Source: Eriocheir sinensis | Taxonomy: Eukaryota; Arthropoda; Malacostraca; Decapoda; Varunidae | Reading direction: 5' to 3' | Length of the DNA stretch: 64,000 nucleotides | NCBI RefSeq assembly: GCF_024679095.1 | Contig: NC_066568.1 | Location: forward strand, 392,362 to 456,361 | In this document: one piece after another, positions 1 through 10,438 of the stretch | Position numbering within the stretch: position 1 is the first letter of the stretch | How the letters are laid out: each line of letters starts with the position of its first letter | Notes under the pieces: generated by a model | Database searches by the model: none | What the model saw: only the letters and a program-made list of their open reading frames with translations | Told to the model about the DNA's origin: nothing | Translations under genes and position numbers: made by a program

Positions 1-892
1 CAAACCATTTCATAATATATATCAAAGCATTTGTGATCAGATTATGTATCATCTATTTTGGGGGGTTTATATCATGGCACAAATTTGGCCCGTTGCTGAT
101 ACACGGTAAAGCCACAAAATGGCCTGACGCTGCTACTGGGTTAAAGTTCGGTTGGAGTAGTTTAAATATGCATCCCTTAACAATATAATATGGAGGCGTA
201 ATGTCGTATTTTGGAGGCGCGGAGTCAATCTCCACAATTACTGTTTCGTATCTTATTTAAAGTATGATTTAGAGAGCAATAATAGAAATTGTGGTTGAGA
301 GTAAGAGAGAGTGTGAGTGTATGACATGGCTCGCTCGCTGACAATGTGGAAGGCAGCTCTGCCAGGATGGCTCACTTGTCCAACTTGGTAACAATACAGC
401 AGAAAATGCATAACTGGCAACTTTGGCCAGCGAGTAGAAACTGAGCCAGGCGGGAAACCCGGATTCCGTAGGAGTGCCCACTCCTGCCTGCCAATTTCTT
501 GTTTAAGGAAAGAAAATGCCTATTTATGTGTTTATAATAGGTTAATTCATGAACAAATAGAAAAGGACGGGGTTTATCTCCACTCTTGGAGCACTCGCAG
601 TTACTGCGCTAAGAATTTTTTTTCACACTATGATAGATACAGCGAACACTGCTCTCATTCACGTGGTATCCCAGCAAACATGGGCTTATTGGGCCAGCAT
701 TGGCTACCGTCGGGGTCGTGTCGGCAGCGGCAGCTGAGTGACTGTTGCGGCAAACAGCTTCGTTAGCAGTGTCGGTCTTACATCAGTAAATGCTAATTGA
801 ACCAATTACTACTAAAACCAAATTGGCCCGAAACGGTTTGCCTCAATCATGGAGCTCTTGTATAACGTACATTAATTGCATTTGTATGTATG
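1..892. other. Intergenic DNA, no gene recognised
   Basis: No open frame here looks like a known protein. A tract at about 624-665 (around ATGATAGATACAG) recurs almost unchanged at about 10549-10590, so at least part of this stretch is a dispersed repeat. The identity of that repeat is unknown. Confidence 0.5.
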
Positions 893-1138
<246 letters not shown>

Positions 1139-1161
1139 CAGTCAGCGCACAGGTATTGGCG
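1139..1161 (+). repeat. Left TIR of the Tc1 element
   Basis: The TIR starts CAGTCAGCGCACAGG and ends TTGGCG. It matches the reverse complement of 2507-2530 except for one substitution and one single-base indel. Confidence 0.9.
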
Positions 1162-1403
1162 AAAATCATCTTCAATATCCGTGACGATTTATCAAAGACC
1201 CAAAGAATACACCCAAGAAAAACGACAACATTATTGGCGCGCTATCATGAGGTAGAGTGGGCGGAGCTTAAGTCCCAGACAGACAATGAAGCTCTCAGTT
1301 ACGCGCTGTGATTGACAGGGGAAGTATCGATTTTTTTTGTCACGCGACCCACGTGTTTTTCTGACTGTACCTTGCGGTGTTTTTTTATTATTATTTTGGG
1401 ATA

Positions 1404-2435
1404 ATGCCACGAGGTCCTGAGCTGACAAGTGAGCAAATTACAGCGATATCATCACTCTGTGTGGCAGGAAAATGTAACAAAGATATTTCAAGCCAGACCG
1501 GCATACCACTACGCAGTGTGCAAAGATGGACAAGAAAATGTAAGGATGCGGGAGGCTCTGTCCCGCCACTTCAGATTAAGAGGACTGGACCGGCTAGGAA
1601 AACATCTAAGAGGACTCTCAAAGTGATTCAGCGACAGGTGGAAGCTGAACCTAGAATAACAGCTAAGGAATTAAAAGAAAAGAACCCGCTACTCTTGCAA
1701 ACTGTTTCTGTTAGAACCATCCAACGACGCCTCAGAGACGACCTCTGCTATGAGCATCGGGCGCCACGACGTAAACCCATTCTAACTGAGAAACAGAAGC
1801 AAAAACGGGTTCAGTTTTGTAGGAAATATCTGAAGTGGGACAGTGAGAAGTGGAAGAAGGTATTATGGAGTGATGAGGCTACGTTTTGTGTCACTGGGAA
1901 CCGAGGAGGTAAGGTGAGGCTACCTAAGGGTGCAGACCCGTACCATCCCAAGTACACTCAGGGGACAGTCAAGCACCCGGATAGTGTCATGGTATGGGGT
2001 GCCTTTGGGTACTATGGTAAGGGCAAGCTTGTTGTGTTACCTAAAAACATTACAGTGAACAAGGAAAGATATTTGGAACTGTTGTGTGATCATCTGGAGG
2101 ATTGCTTTGATGCCTGCAAGAGTGAGGTGTTCATGCAGGACGGAGCCCCTGCACACACAGCAAAATTAATCAAGGAATGGTTTGAGTTTGTAGCAGTGGA
2201 CTACATACAGGACTGGCCTGGTAATAGTCCAGATTTTAACCCAATCGAAAATCTTTGGGGACTCATAAAGCGACGGCTACGAGGACGTGACACCGCAACT
2301 CTGCCAAAGCTCGTGAAGGAGATTCAGGACATCTGGGACAATTTGGAACCCACCATGCTCCAAAGACTTGCTGAATCCGTTCCTCGACGCCTGGAGAGTT
2401 GTCTAAAGAGAAAAGGACTCCCCACTAAGTATTAG
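1404..2435 (+). CDS. Tc1-like transposase, intact, DD35E spacing
   Basis: Catalyses cut-and-paste movement of the surrounding element by binding its TIRs and cleaving DNA. I chose the ATG at 1404 (protein starts MPRGPEL, 343 aa), because an upstream GTG-led extension is Tyr/Phe-rich and unlike the family. In order: an N-terminal paired-like pair of helix-turn-helix motifs (about residues 1-115) with a basic GPARKTSKR linker similar to the GRPR hook, then the DDE domain. The catalytic acids are D157 (LWSDEATF), D246 (FMQDGAPAHTA) and E282 (SPDFNPIENLWG). There are 35 residues between the second D and the E, one more than the usual 34 of Tc1 and Sleeping Beauty. Length is normal for the family, with no stops or frameshifts. 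It lies centrally between matching TIRs. DD35E has been described for the Traveler group, but membership is not tested here. Confidence 0.95.
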   Translation: MPRGPELTSEQITAISSLCVAGKCNKDISSQTGIPLRSVQRWTRKCKDAGGSVPPLQIKRTGPARKTSKRTLKVIQRQVEAEPRITAKELKEKNPLLLQTVSVRTIQRRLRDDLCYEHRAPRRKPILTEKQKQKRVQFCRKYLKWDSEKWKKVLWSDEATFCVTGNRGGKVRLPKGADPYHPKYTQGTVKHPDSVMVWGAFGYYGKGKLVVLPKNITVNKERYLELLCDHLEDCFDACKSEVFMQDGAPAHTAKLIKEWFEFVAVDYIQDWPGNSPDFNPIENLWGLIKRRLRGRDTATLPKLVKEIQDIWDNLEPTMLQRLAESVPRRLESCLKRKGLPTKY

Positions 2436-2506
2436 AGGCCGGTAAGTACCCCTTGAATATTTTTTTTTAATTCTTTTTCTAAGTGTTACAAGAGAAAAAC
2501 ATACCG

Positions 2507-2527
2507 CGCCAATACCTGTGGCGCCGA

Positions 2528-2530
<3 letters not shown>
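2507..2530 (-). repeat. Right TIR of the Tc1 element
   Basis: Its reverse complement begins CAGTCGGCGCCACAGG, matching the left end. It is followed directly by TA at 2531. Confidence 0.9.

Positions 2531-2611
<81 letters not shown>
2531..2611. repeat. (TA)n microsatellite, right flank of the Tc1 element
   Basis: About 80 bp of TA, then a short TG-rich stretch. Together with 893-1138 it appears to be one tract split by the insertion. Confidence 0.93.
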
Positions 2612-2612
<1 letters not shown>

Positions 2613-3008
2613 GTATGTATATGTGTTGTGTGTATGTGTGTGCGTGTGTATGTTGTCCTACAAGAAATAAAATCAAGGATGGTCCTTAAGTAAAACCAAC
2701 CGGCCAACAAAAAAATGGATTATCCGTTTTCTGATCGGGATTACAGGTAGCGAACGTCCGAGATCAAGCCACTTGTGACATCAAGATCAAGATCAAGATC
2801 CCGCTTAAATTTTGTTTACGTTGTAAGCTGCTCATACAAGAAGCCGTCCCGTCATCCTTGAAAATTTCTCTACACACAGGTGGTGAGTATTCTTTGATAA
2901 ATTTAAGAAAGACGAAGTCTTCAAAGTGAACATTAGCCCGAAAAAGCTAAGAGAAAATGTTCTCAGAATCCATATACAAGCCAACCCAAACACGCACAAC
3001 GATCTATC
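2612..3008. other. Spacer, no gene recognised
   Basis: Unremarkable sequence with a short GATCAA repeat near 2785. It may belong to the 5' part of the transposon carrying the next two features, but no terminal inverted repeat was found. Confidence 0.35.
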
Positions 3009-3407
3009 CCTCGTCAATGTGTCAATCTTGCCCACACTACTACTGACTCTCTGAGTGATGGTGATGATGATGTGATATTGTCATGTGAGAGGAAGCAGGA
3101 TGTAGATTTTGGAGTTCAGCAGGTGTTAAATACAGATGATCACATACGAAAGCAAACTGAAATTTGTTCTTTATTTAGTAATAAAGTAAAGGTATTTGAT
3201 TGTGACAGTGAAACCACAAGTTATCCAAAAGTAGCTCCAGTTGTTTCAGAAAATGCACAAAGCCAGCTGCGACGATGGGCTGTTGATACTCAATTATCTC
3301 ACAGCTATTAATTCATTGTTAACTATTCTAAAAAAAGCCACTCACAGAACACTATCCATGTTTGGGTGTGACCTACAATGACCTCCATACACTGCCCATA
3401 GTACCCT
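3009..3407 (+). pseudogene. Broken N-terminal piece of a transposon-encoded protein (LRxWA family)
   Basis: An open frame through 3311 ends in an acidic leader (DSLSDGDDDV) and the motif QLRRWAVDTQLSH. It then hits a stop. A +1 shift directly after that motif continues as AINSLLTILKKA to about 3390. The pattern L-x-x-W-A, I/L-x-H, A-I-x-x-L-L-x-I-L-K resembles the N-terminus of large proteins common in arthropod and cnidarian genomes that I associate with CACTA-like (Plavaka/Tnp2) transposases. The seen facts are the motif and the frame break. The family link is from memory. The rest of such a protein is missing. Confidence 0.5.
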
Positions 3408-4188
3408 GTTATCGTGTCCACTCCCTAATTTGTATTTTCTCCGCCCACTAATTTTGACCAATCCCTGCCCTAAATTATGTGTAAAATAATGTTTTGTTCC
3501 ACCCCTTTGTGTTTCTTTCCCTCCCTCTTTTAAATTGTATAAAAAGTCCTTCTCTTGCCTTCTTCACTTCAACATTCCAGGTGCCTTGGTCCCTCCCTTC
3601 CCCTGCCGCTCCTCTCTCATCTTGTGTAAGTACAATATAATGTGAATTTCCTCGGTAACTTAGTGTGTGTGTGTCTGCGGGTTAGGTGTTATGTTGTAGG
3701 ATTTATTTGTGTTTTTATATTTGTGATTTTATTTATTTAACGTGTTGTGCTTATTTTATTTTAAAGTAGTAACTGGACTTATCTTTTGGAACTTGTAAAT
3801 ATTTCACTTTCATTTTTGTTGTATTAATATAATTTCTTTTGTTATTAAATCAAGAAACTATTTAAAGTTTTCCTTTTTTCCTTTTTTGTCCCTTGTTTTA
3901 AGTTTATTTAAGTGATCCCTTTTATTTTTTTTTATTGTGTTTATGCATCTAGAGGCCCCTTGGTAATGATTACTTAAGGTTGTGTAACAATGAATGATAA
4001 AATAAACTGGAATAATGTTTTACATATTTTACACTAACTGTGTAGTCAGGTTCTTTTAGTTTGAGTTTGCAAAACTAGTTGATCACACTCTAGTCGTTAA
4101 ATCAAGCGACCTGAATGTTGGGAAAATACTTCAAATGTATGATACAAAATAACAAAGAACATATTATTATCAAAGTTATATGTTTTAG
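3408..4188. other. AT-rich spacer, possible intron
   Basis: AT-rich sequence with T-runs and no coding frame. A CT-rich stretch around 3560-3630 ends near a GTAAGT at 3625. The stretch could be intronic for the DUF4806 fragment downstream. Confidence 0.35.
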
Positions 4189-5192
4189 GTACAACAGCTG
4201 AAGGTTTTGGGAGGAACTACATTGAAAGTTGCAGTAAAGTCAATTTTGGATACTGTCATGTCAAATCGACTGCAACAGAGATTCAATTGGGAGGGCAAGA
4301 AGTGTTGGAAAACAAAGGAGAATTTCACCAAGATAGGATTCAAATCAACAAAGCTTTGTCAACTGGTGTGTGGTGAGTACAATTTCAAGTATATATGAAT
4401 CATGTATTTAGAACAGTCCAACTTAAGAAATGCTAAATGATACTTGATGTTGGTATTAGAAGACTGCTATGTTGGTTATCACAAACATTGAATATATTGT
4501 TTTCTTCCCATAAACAATTCAAAGAAACTATCCTCCAGGTGAATAAAGAAAAGGTGGAAGCTCTTCTGTTGTGGCCACCTCTTTGTTAGACGTTCCCGAA
4601 TGGAGTGAGGAGGCATCTGAGATAGTTACATAAATCTTATACTTTCTTTCAAGCAGAGGAGAAATATTTATTGTACTTGAGTTCGAGAGTAAGTCATGAG
4701 TAGAAATTATTCATAATGTTCCATGCATGCTTCCTCAGTCCTACATGGTGGAACACTGTTCCCTTGCCATACGGCAGCTGTGCCCACTGGCCAGTGGTTA
4801 GGCACCTGGGGGTTATTAGCTTCTCACCCACCCATAGCTACGCCACTGTAACCTTCCCTATTTAACTAACACCTGACTGGGAAGACAGGGTGACCAATGA
4901 GGAGGTGATGAGAAGGTTTAGTGTAGGGGTACAGCAACCTTTCAGTGGCCATTAGATTTTACAGAATTAATAATGTATAGTTAATATATTTACATCACAT
5001 TATTTGTTGACAGGAGTGCTGCTCATGAAGCCACAATTTTCTACAAACGAGAAGGAGATAGGTCAAACAATTATGAAATATCTCCGTTGTTCCGGCAATC
5101 GTTGTGGAGGTAGAGCACAAAGGTTGAAATCCCAGTCAAATGATTCAGCACATTCATCACAAGATGGTGTTTTGTCAGACATAGATAGCTAG
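4189..5192 (+). CDS. DUF4806 protein, C-terminal half in two exons (4189-4372, 5014-5192)
   Basis: Two open segments join in phase across a GT-AG intron: the donor GTGAGT follows 4372 and an acceptor CAG ends at 5013. The first (61 codons plus one base) reads QQLKVLGGTTLKVAVKSIL then FNWEGKK, the heart of the DUF4806 domain (conserved GG, basic helix, F-N/K-W-x-G-K). The second reads STNEKEIGQTIMKYLR and ends with a Ser/Asp-rich tail and TAG. Function of DUF4806 is unknown. Such proteins are typically found in transposon-rich genomes. No stop or frameshift occurs in these exons, but the N-terminal exons seen in the 31-34.6 kb locus are absent. It lies downstream of the broken transposase piece in the same orientation, so both may come from one element. 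Confidence 0.6.
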
Positions 5193-5397
5193 ATCTTAAT
5201 TAGATGATTGATCACAATAGCCATGTTTAAGTATTTGTATACATTTCTTTTTTACTGGGAAAGTAATGGAAGGAATTTCATCTCATGCATTACAAAAGAT
5301 TCTCCAAGGAAAAGATTACTGGATTTGTTATTTTCAGTTTCTGTTTGAATCCCCTTAACTTCTTGCAATGTTTCATGTAGTTAATACTGTATTCATC

Positions 5398-5500
5398 ACT
5401 ATTATTATTATTACTATTATTATTATCATTATTATTATTATCATTATCATTATTGTTGCTATCATTATTATTATCATTATTATTATTACTCTTGTTCATT
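5398..5500. repeat. (ATT)n microsatellite, imperfect
   Basis: About 100 bp of ATT with ATC interruptions. Confidence 0.9.
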
Positions 5501-5543
5501 TTTTTTTTTTTTTCAATTCAGTTTTTACTTCCCTAATATGTAA

Positions 5544-5911
5544 GATGTATCTCACCATGATGCTGTGATTTGCCTGTTTTATAGTATAGAGGGAGAGATG
5601 TATCTCACCATGATGCTGTGATTTGCCTGTTTTATAGTATAGAGGGAAAGATGTATCTCACCATGATGCTGTGATTTGCCTGTTTTATAGTATAGAGGGA
5701 GAGATGTATCTCACCATGATGCTGTGATTTGCCTGTTTTATAGTATAGAGGGAGAGATGTATCTCACCATGATGCTGTGATTTGCCTGTTTTATAGTATA
5801 GAGGGAGAGATGTATCTCACCATGATGCTGTGATTTGCCTGTTTTATAGTATAGAGGGAGAGATGTATCTCACCATGATGCTGTGATTTGTCTGTTTTAT
5901 AGTATAGAGGG
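5544..5911. repeat. 53-bp minisatellite, 7 copies
   Basis: Units start at 5544, 5597, 5650, 5703, 5756, 5809 and 5862, each beginning GATGTATCTCACCATGATG. They are nearly identical (single-base changes such as GCCTG/GTCTG in the last copy), so expansion is recent or homogenised. Confidence 0.95.
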
Positions 5912-6881
5912 TGTAACTGTGGTATCAATATACCTCATTATACCTCATTGTTATTACGTAAAATATTAATGTGTAAGGAATTTATATGGTGCTAAAAGGA
6001 TAAACTTGTATGGTGCTATTAGAAGGTAACATAGGTGCCGTTAAGAACGCTTACACGCAGCTGCCGATGTTCGTTTGTTTGGGTTACGCGGGCAGCGAGT
6101 CTGTCGCTTATAAGTGGATATGAATTGTAGACTCAGCGATATGGAGCGGTGATTCAATCTATGGCACTGGAGGTCAATATATTTTGCTAATATTTCTATG
6201 TTATAACACAATGTTAAGCTATGTAATGTTAACATACTGTGTATAAGAGTGTTTAGAATAGTTTAACCTATGAATGCAACAATATATGACTTAGGCTTCA
6301 GTGCAAGGAGCCAGAAAGTTTGGGATGTGTAAATTGATTATGTCATCACTTTTCCCATAGTTTCACGGCACGACTGGGGCATGTATGGCGCACAAGATGG
6401 AGGACTCTTTGTCCAAAGCCACATCATAGGAATAAAGGAAAATTATACCAACGAAGTTTCCATGTCCTGCTGGCAGTCCATGCATGTCTGCGTGTCTGTG
6501 TAAACCAGCCCTAAGGGGTGACTGTTCCATGTGCGCTTCAGTGAAACTCCAAGATACTGCAGCTACAATCAAGCTGCAGTCATAAGGAAGCACGGCTCTG
6601 CAGTGACCTGCAGTAACCACCAACGATCTGCAGTAAACTCCAGCGACCCTGCAGTGGCCTGCCATGTATGTAACTTCACACTGGTCACTTCAATGTTTCC
6701 ATCTCCATGGACAGGTGAGGCAACACTCCTAGCAAGCACTTACAACCTGTCTACATCCACTCATCACCTGCAAGTGAGGGGTTTCCAAGTTCTCTAGGTC
6801 ACCGGCATTCAAGAAGTAAGAAGTAAACTCAGTGTTACATAAAGATTCACTTAGGTGATAATAAGTATAAATCTTCTTACA
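5912..6881. other. Spacer upstream of the gag-like frame
   Basis: No protein recognised. CTGCAGT recurs several times at about 6556-6655, a short local repeat. It could hold the leader or promoter of the following frame, but I see no LTR pair. Confidence 0.4.
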
Positions 6882-7520
6882 ATGAGTTCTAATGAGGATG
6901 CCACAGTTATTAAGGGTGACCCAGGTAAGGGCCAGGATGAGCAGGTGGACGAGGCAGCACGCAGTGAAAGACAGAGAACACAAACAGAGAAGGGTAAAGA
7001 GTATACAATTCAGGTGTACAAGAGTAGGTGTTCAACAAATAAGCGTGCTTGGAAGAGGTCAGCAAACGGTATCTATGCCAAAGTACAGGGGTCAAGTTGT
7101 ACTAATGAATTACAGGAATGTATAAAAGTTATGGATACAAAGTTTGAAGAGTTTTACAGTGCTTGTGAGGAATTAATTGGAGCTGATCCTGAAAGTAATG
7201 AACAAATTACTCAGGAGTTGGATGACTGTGAGAAGTTTAACTTTAATGTAATCCATGAAGTTGTAGAGAAAATTAAATCTCTGCAGCATGAAAATGATTC
7301 AGCAATATCTGATAATTCTAATGTTTCAAAGGGTAAACGAGAACAGGCTGGAGCTAAGGCACAGCAGAGCACAGCAAGGCAAGGCAGAGCAAAACACAGC
7401 AAGGCGAGGCGAAACAAAGCACGATTTGGCAAGGCGAAACCAGAAGGACAGGAGCAGCACCACAACAAGCCTCAGCCCATAACCACATCCTCAGCCTCTG
7501 CAATCACGCTCAGCCTATAA
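6882..7520 (+). CDS. Gag-like / coiled-coil protein of a retroelement, partial
   Basis: The ATG at 6882 (MSSNEDATV) gives a 212-aa frame. Residues about 25-150 are charged and helical: RSERQRTQTEKGKEY, then K/R-rich and Leu/Ile heptad-like segments. This resembles the N-terminal region (R-x-x-T-x-K-x-x-E-Y) of arthropod proteins that I associate with BEL/Pao-type gag, though I cannot confirm it. The last 60 residues are Ala/Lys/Arg-rich and low-complexity, produced by GCAAGGC repeats. The frame runs into the 38-bp minisatellite and stops there. No protease, reverse transcriptase or LTR is visible nearby, so this is probably a fragment or a first exon. An unrelated host protein is possible. 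Confidence 0.4.
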   Translation: MSSNEDATVIKGDPGKGQDEQVDEAARSERQRTQTEKGKEYTIQVYKSRCSTNKRAWKRSANGIYAKVQGSSCTNELQECIKVMDTKFEEFYSACEELIGADPESNEQITQELDDCEKFNFNVIHEVVEKIKSLQHENDSAISDNSNVSKGKREQAGAKAQQSTARQGRAKHSKARRNKARFGKAKPEGQEQHHNKPQPITTSSASAITLSL

Positions 7521-8136
7521 CCACATCCTCAGCCTCTGCAATCACGCTCAGCCTATAACCACATCCTCAGCCTCTGCAATCACGCTCAGCCCATAACCAC
7601 ATCCTCAGCCTCTGCAATCACGCTCAGCCTATAACCACATCCTCAGCCTCTGCAATCACACTCAGCCTATAACCACATCCTCAGCCTCTGCAATCACGCT
7701 CAGCCCATAACCACATCCTCAGCCTCTGCAATCACGCTCAGCCCATAACCACATCCTCAGCCTCTGCAATCACGCTCAGCCCATAACCACATCCTCAGCC
7801 TCTGCAATCACGCTCAGCCCATAACCACATCCTCAGCCTCCTCAATCACGCTCAGCCCATAACCACATCCTCAGCCTCTGCAATCACGCTCAGCCCATAA
7901 CCACATCCTCGGCCTCCTCAATCACGCTCAGCCCATAACCACATCCTCAGCCTCTGCAATCACGCTCAGCCCATAACCACATCCTCGGCCTCCTCAATCA
8001 CGCTCAGCCCATAACCACATCCTCGGCCTCCTCAATCACGCTCAGCCCATAACCACATCCTCGGCCTCCTCAATCACGCTCAGCTCATAACCACATCCTC
8101 GGCCTCCTCAATCACGCTCAGCTCATAACCACCTCC
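7474..8136. repeat. 38-bp minisatellite, about 17 copies
   Basis: The unit is CAGCCCATAACCACATCCTC followed by AGCCTCTGCAATCACGCT. Copies differ by CTCTGCA/CTCCTCA and by CCC/CCT/CTC, and the variants are clustered: CTCTGCA on the left, CTCCTCA on the right. Unit length is not a multiple of 3, so it ends the upstream reading frame. Confidence 0.95.
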
Positions 8137-8611
8137 ATGGCCTCTTCAACCACGCCTCAGCTCTTAAACAACACAACCCCGACCTCATCAACAACGCTGC
8201 TACAGTTACCGGCCCCCGGCAGTCTACACCCGCCGGCGCCTCACTCGCCCCAGTGCCTTCCTCCATCCTGCATCAGTCATAACTTCAAGGGTCTTCAATA
8301 CAGATATAAGCATTCAAATGTTCCCCAATCTCCCTGATAGATAGTTAGTTAGGTTCAATAATATTCATTTATGTATGTATTCATTTAAAAATGTCACTCC
8401 GCTAACCGCCCAGGGGCTGTAACTATATTCATACACAAGAAAAGTTATTAAGTTACTGTAAGGGCTATAATTTCAAGTCTGTCAACCTGCCATTTGGACA
8501 TTACTGAACACACACCCACACCCACACACGCACATTAGTGAATTATCACCACTCCCCCCTTAACTAAACATTCGTAATGGCCCGAAATGTACTACAATTG
8601 TAATGGTATCG
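8137..8611. other. Spacer, no gene recognised
   Basis: Pro/Thr/Ser-rich frames here continue the compositional bias of the minisatellite. A short CACACC repeat lies near 8510. Confidence 0.4.
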
Positions 8612-8844
8612 TGTAGTGCGGCGACGGCCTGATGAATGAGCCTCCCATAACCCACTTAGCCAGTGGGGTACCTCTTTGGCCGACTCGGTAAGGAGTGGCT
8701 CTCCCGTCACGCTGGTCGCGGGTTCGATCCCAGGCAGCCGGCGAATACCCTGATCTTGATTAATTTCTCGTGTTATTTCAATACACGCAGAGGCCGTGTT
8801 GAGAAATAGGAAGGATGGAAAAAGAAGCTCGTCGGGGCATTACA
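8612..8844 (+). mobile_element. tRNA-headed SINE, family B, copy 1
   Basis: Begins TGTAGTGCGGCGACGG and ends CGTCGGGGCATTACA. It holds pol III promoter-like boxes: A box around TGGCCGACTCGGTAAGG (8678-8694) and B box CGGGTTCGATCCC. Near-identical copies occur at 15524 and 42277, which defines the boundaries. Confidence 0.85.
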
Positions 8845-8915
8845 TTTTTCCCCATGTAAATAGAGTTAACCTGGGGTGTTTGCGCAACCAGTTATATATG
8901 TATGTGGGTTTCTCA

Positions 8916-8920
<5 letters not shown>

Positions 8921-8987
<67 letters not shown>

Positions 8988-9090
8988 GAAGGAAGTACAC
9001 AAGAGAAGGAGAAAAAAATGAAAAGTATGAGAGGAGAGAGAGAGAAAGAAGTTTGAGAGAGAAGGGAGAGAGAGAGAGAGCGAGAGGGAA
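8921..9090. repeat. (GA)n microsatellite and purine-rich tail
   Basis: About 60 bp of pure GA (8921-8980), then a degenerate AG-rich stretch. Confidence 0.92.
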
Positions 9091-10410
9091 GAGATGGGTG
9101 TTGAAACAAAGAGGCCTGTTGTGCTCCCATATCTCCCCTACAATCTGTAGTGTCAACAAAATTCAGAGGTGTCAGGGGTCAAAACAGGGTATCGTTGCCA
9201 AAAGTGGTCAATCTGCCTTCTTTTAATTATTGCGGGAGAACGGTAAATATTTATAATGGAAATAAAATACCAGTGACCTTATATTGATATTGGAGGCCTA
9301 CCAAGGAAATCTCAGGTCTCAAGCAGGCCTACCCCGCGACCAGTTTGTCACTCCGTGACGTCACACCAAGGCATTTTGGGGCCGAGACTAACGCCCCTTC
9401 CTCGCACTAGGTTGTGGGAGCGAGCTCATTCTCACGAGCGACATCGCCCCTTTCAGGTGAGGAAAGAGCTGTTCACGGTGTTCAACTCACTTTGGCTATA
9501 ATACTATAACTGAGACTGGGATTCTCACGAGCGACATCACCTCTTTCAGGTTTGCCAAAGGCAAGCCTGACAGATAGGAAGCTGGGCGTCGCCCAGACCA
9601 AGGCCAACATGCAGCAGTAAACACTTTTGAAGCTGCATTGTGGGGGATTGCCGGTGGCAGGGTGTGTGAAGAGAGGAAGGAAAGGAGAAGGCCAAAAGGG
9701 TGGTATGTGTGTCGTTCTCAGGGGTAACAATGGATAAGCGCAAACACTCACTAGTTTAGTTAGGACTTAATTAAGGTGTGGAATGGTGGAGTCTGTGTTT
9801 CCCCGTGTGGGTGGAAACAGTTATTATGTTGGTGCTCCTTATTGCCATGTGTGCATGTTAGTTTAAGGTGTTAATGTTAACCTGTGTTCATGGTATTTAC
9901 AAATGTAATTAGTGATGTAAGATACGTAAGCTAACCTCTAATAAGTGGACCCTGTCCTATGACCCTTAGCTCACCATCAGAATCTCTAAACAGTAATTAC
10001 CTCAAGTAACTTTCTTAAAGTCGTGTTACCTATATTACTTGGGCAGGTGATGATCCTGTGTGCGATAATGATGCCTCATATAAGACTGGGTGAATAAACT
10101 ACTAATTTTACTCTGTGGTTTAAATGATCAACAATTAATTCTACTTTGAGGTATAATGAGCCTACATAATTAATTAAAAGAGTGCCCATGAACGGCACGA
10201 CACATTGTCTCAGAGTGGTTCACACGGGAATCCACCCACCTTCCATCATTACCGCACTAAAGGTAACCATCACAACCCAGAACGAGTGTTCACTTGTCCT
10301 GAGGCTTGTCTCAACATCATTGACAACCGCTCGGAAATAGCCAGACGACCACACCGCTACCACATTACCATCAAATCAGTGGCTGTCAGAAGGAATGTAG
10401 CGTTGCCTTG
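9091..10410. other. Spacer with a short direct repeat
   Basis: No protein recognised. The phrase ATTCTCACGAGCGACATC occurs at about 9428 and again at about 9520, each followed by CTTTCAGGT, so it is a roughly 92-bp-spaced local duplication. Confidence 0.4.
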
Positions 10411-10438
10411 AAAAAAAAAAAAAAAAAAAAAAAAAAAA
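10411..10438 (+). repeat. poly(A) run
   Basis: About 28 A residues after a non-repetitive stretch. It could be the 3' tail of a retroposed sequence on the + strand, but no parent gene is recognised. Confidence 0.6.

Larger units (their letters stand above)
1139..2530 (+). mobile_element. Tc1/mariner transposon, structurally complete (1392 bp)
   Basis: The element is bounded by imperfect terminal inverted repeats that begin CAGTC and end GACTG. It is flanked on both sides by TA, the standard Tc1/mariner target duplication. It holds one uninterrupted transposase gene in the middle. Both flanks are (TA)n tracts, so the duplicated TA cannot be told apart from target sequence. The combination of intact ends and an intact frame suggests a relatively recent insertion, and possibly one still competent for movement. 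Confidence 0.93.

Noticed and set aside
6363..6797. Short frames on both strands rich in Cys/His/Ser near 6.5 kb
   Set aside because: No spacing typical of zinc fingers, and the CTGCAGT repeat explains the recurring residues.
8840..9159. Ser/Leu-rich minus-strand frames
   Set aside because: Translation of the (GA)n tract.
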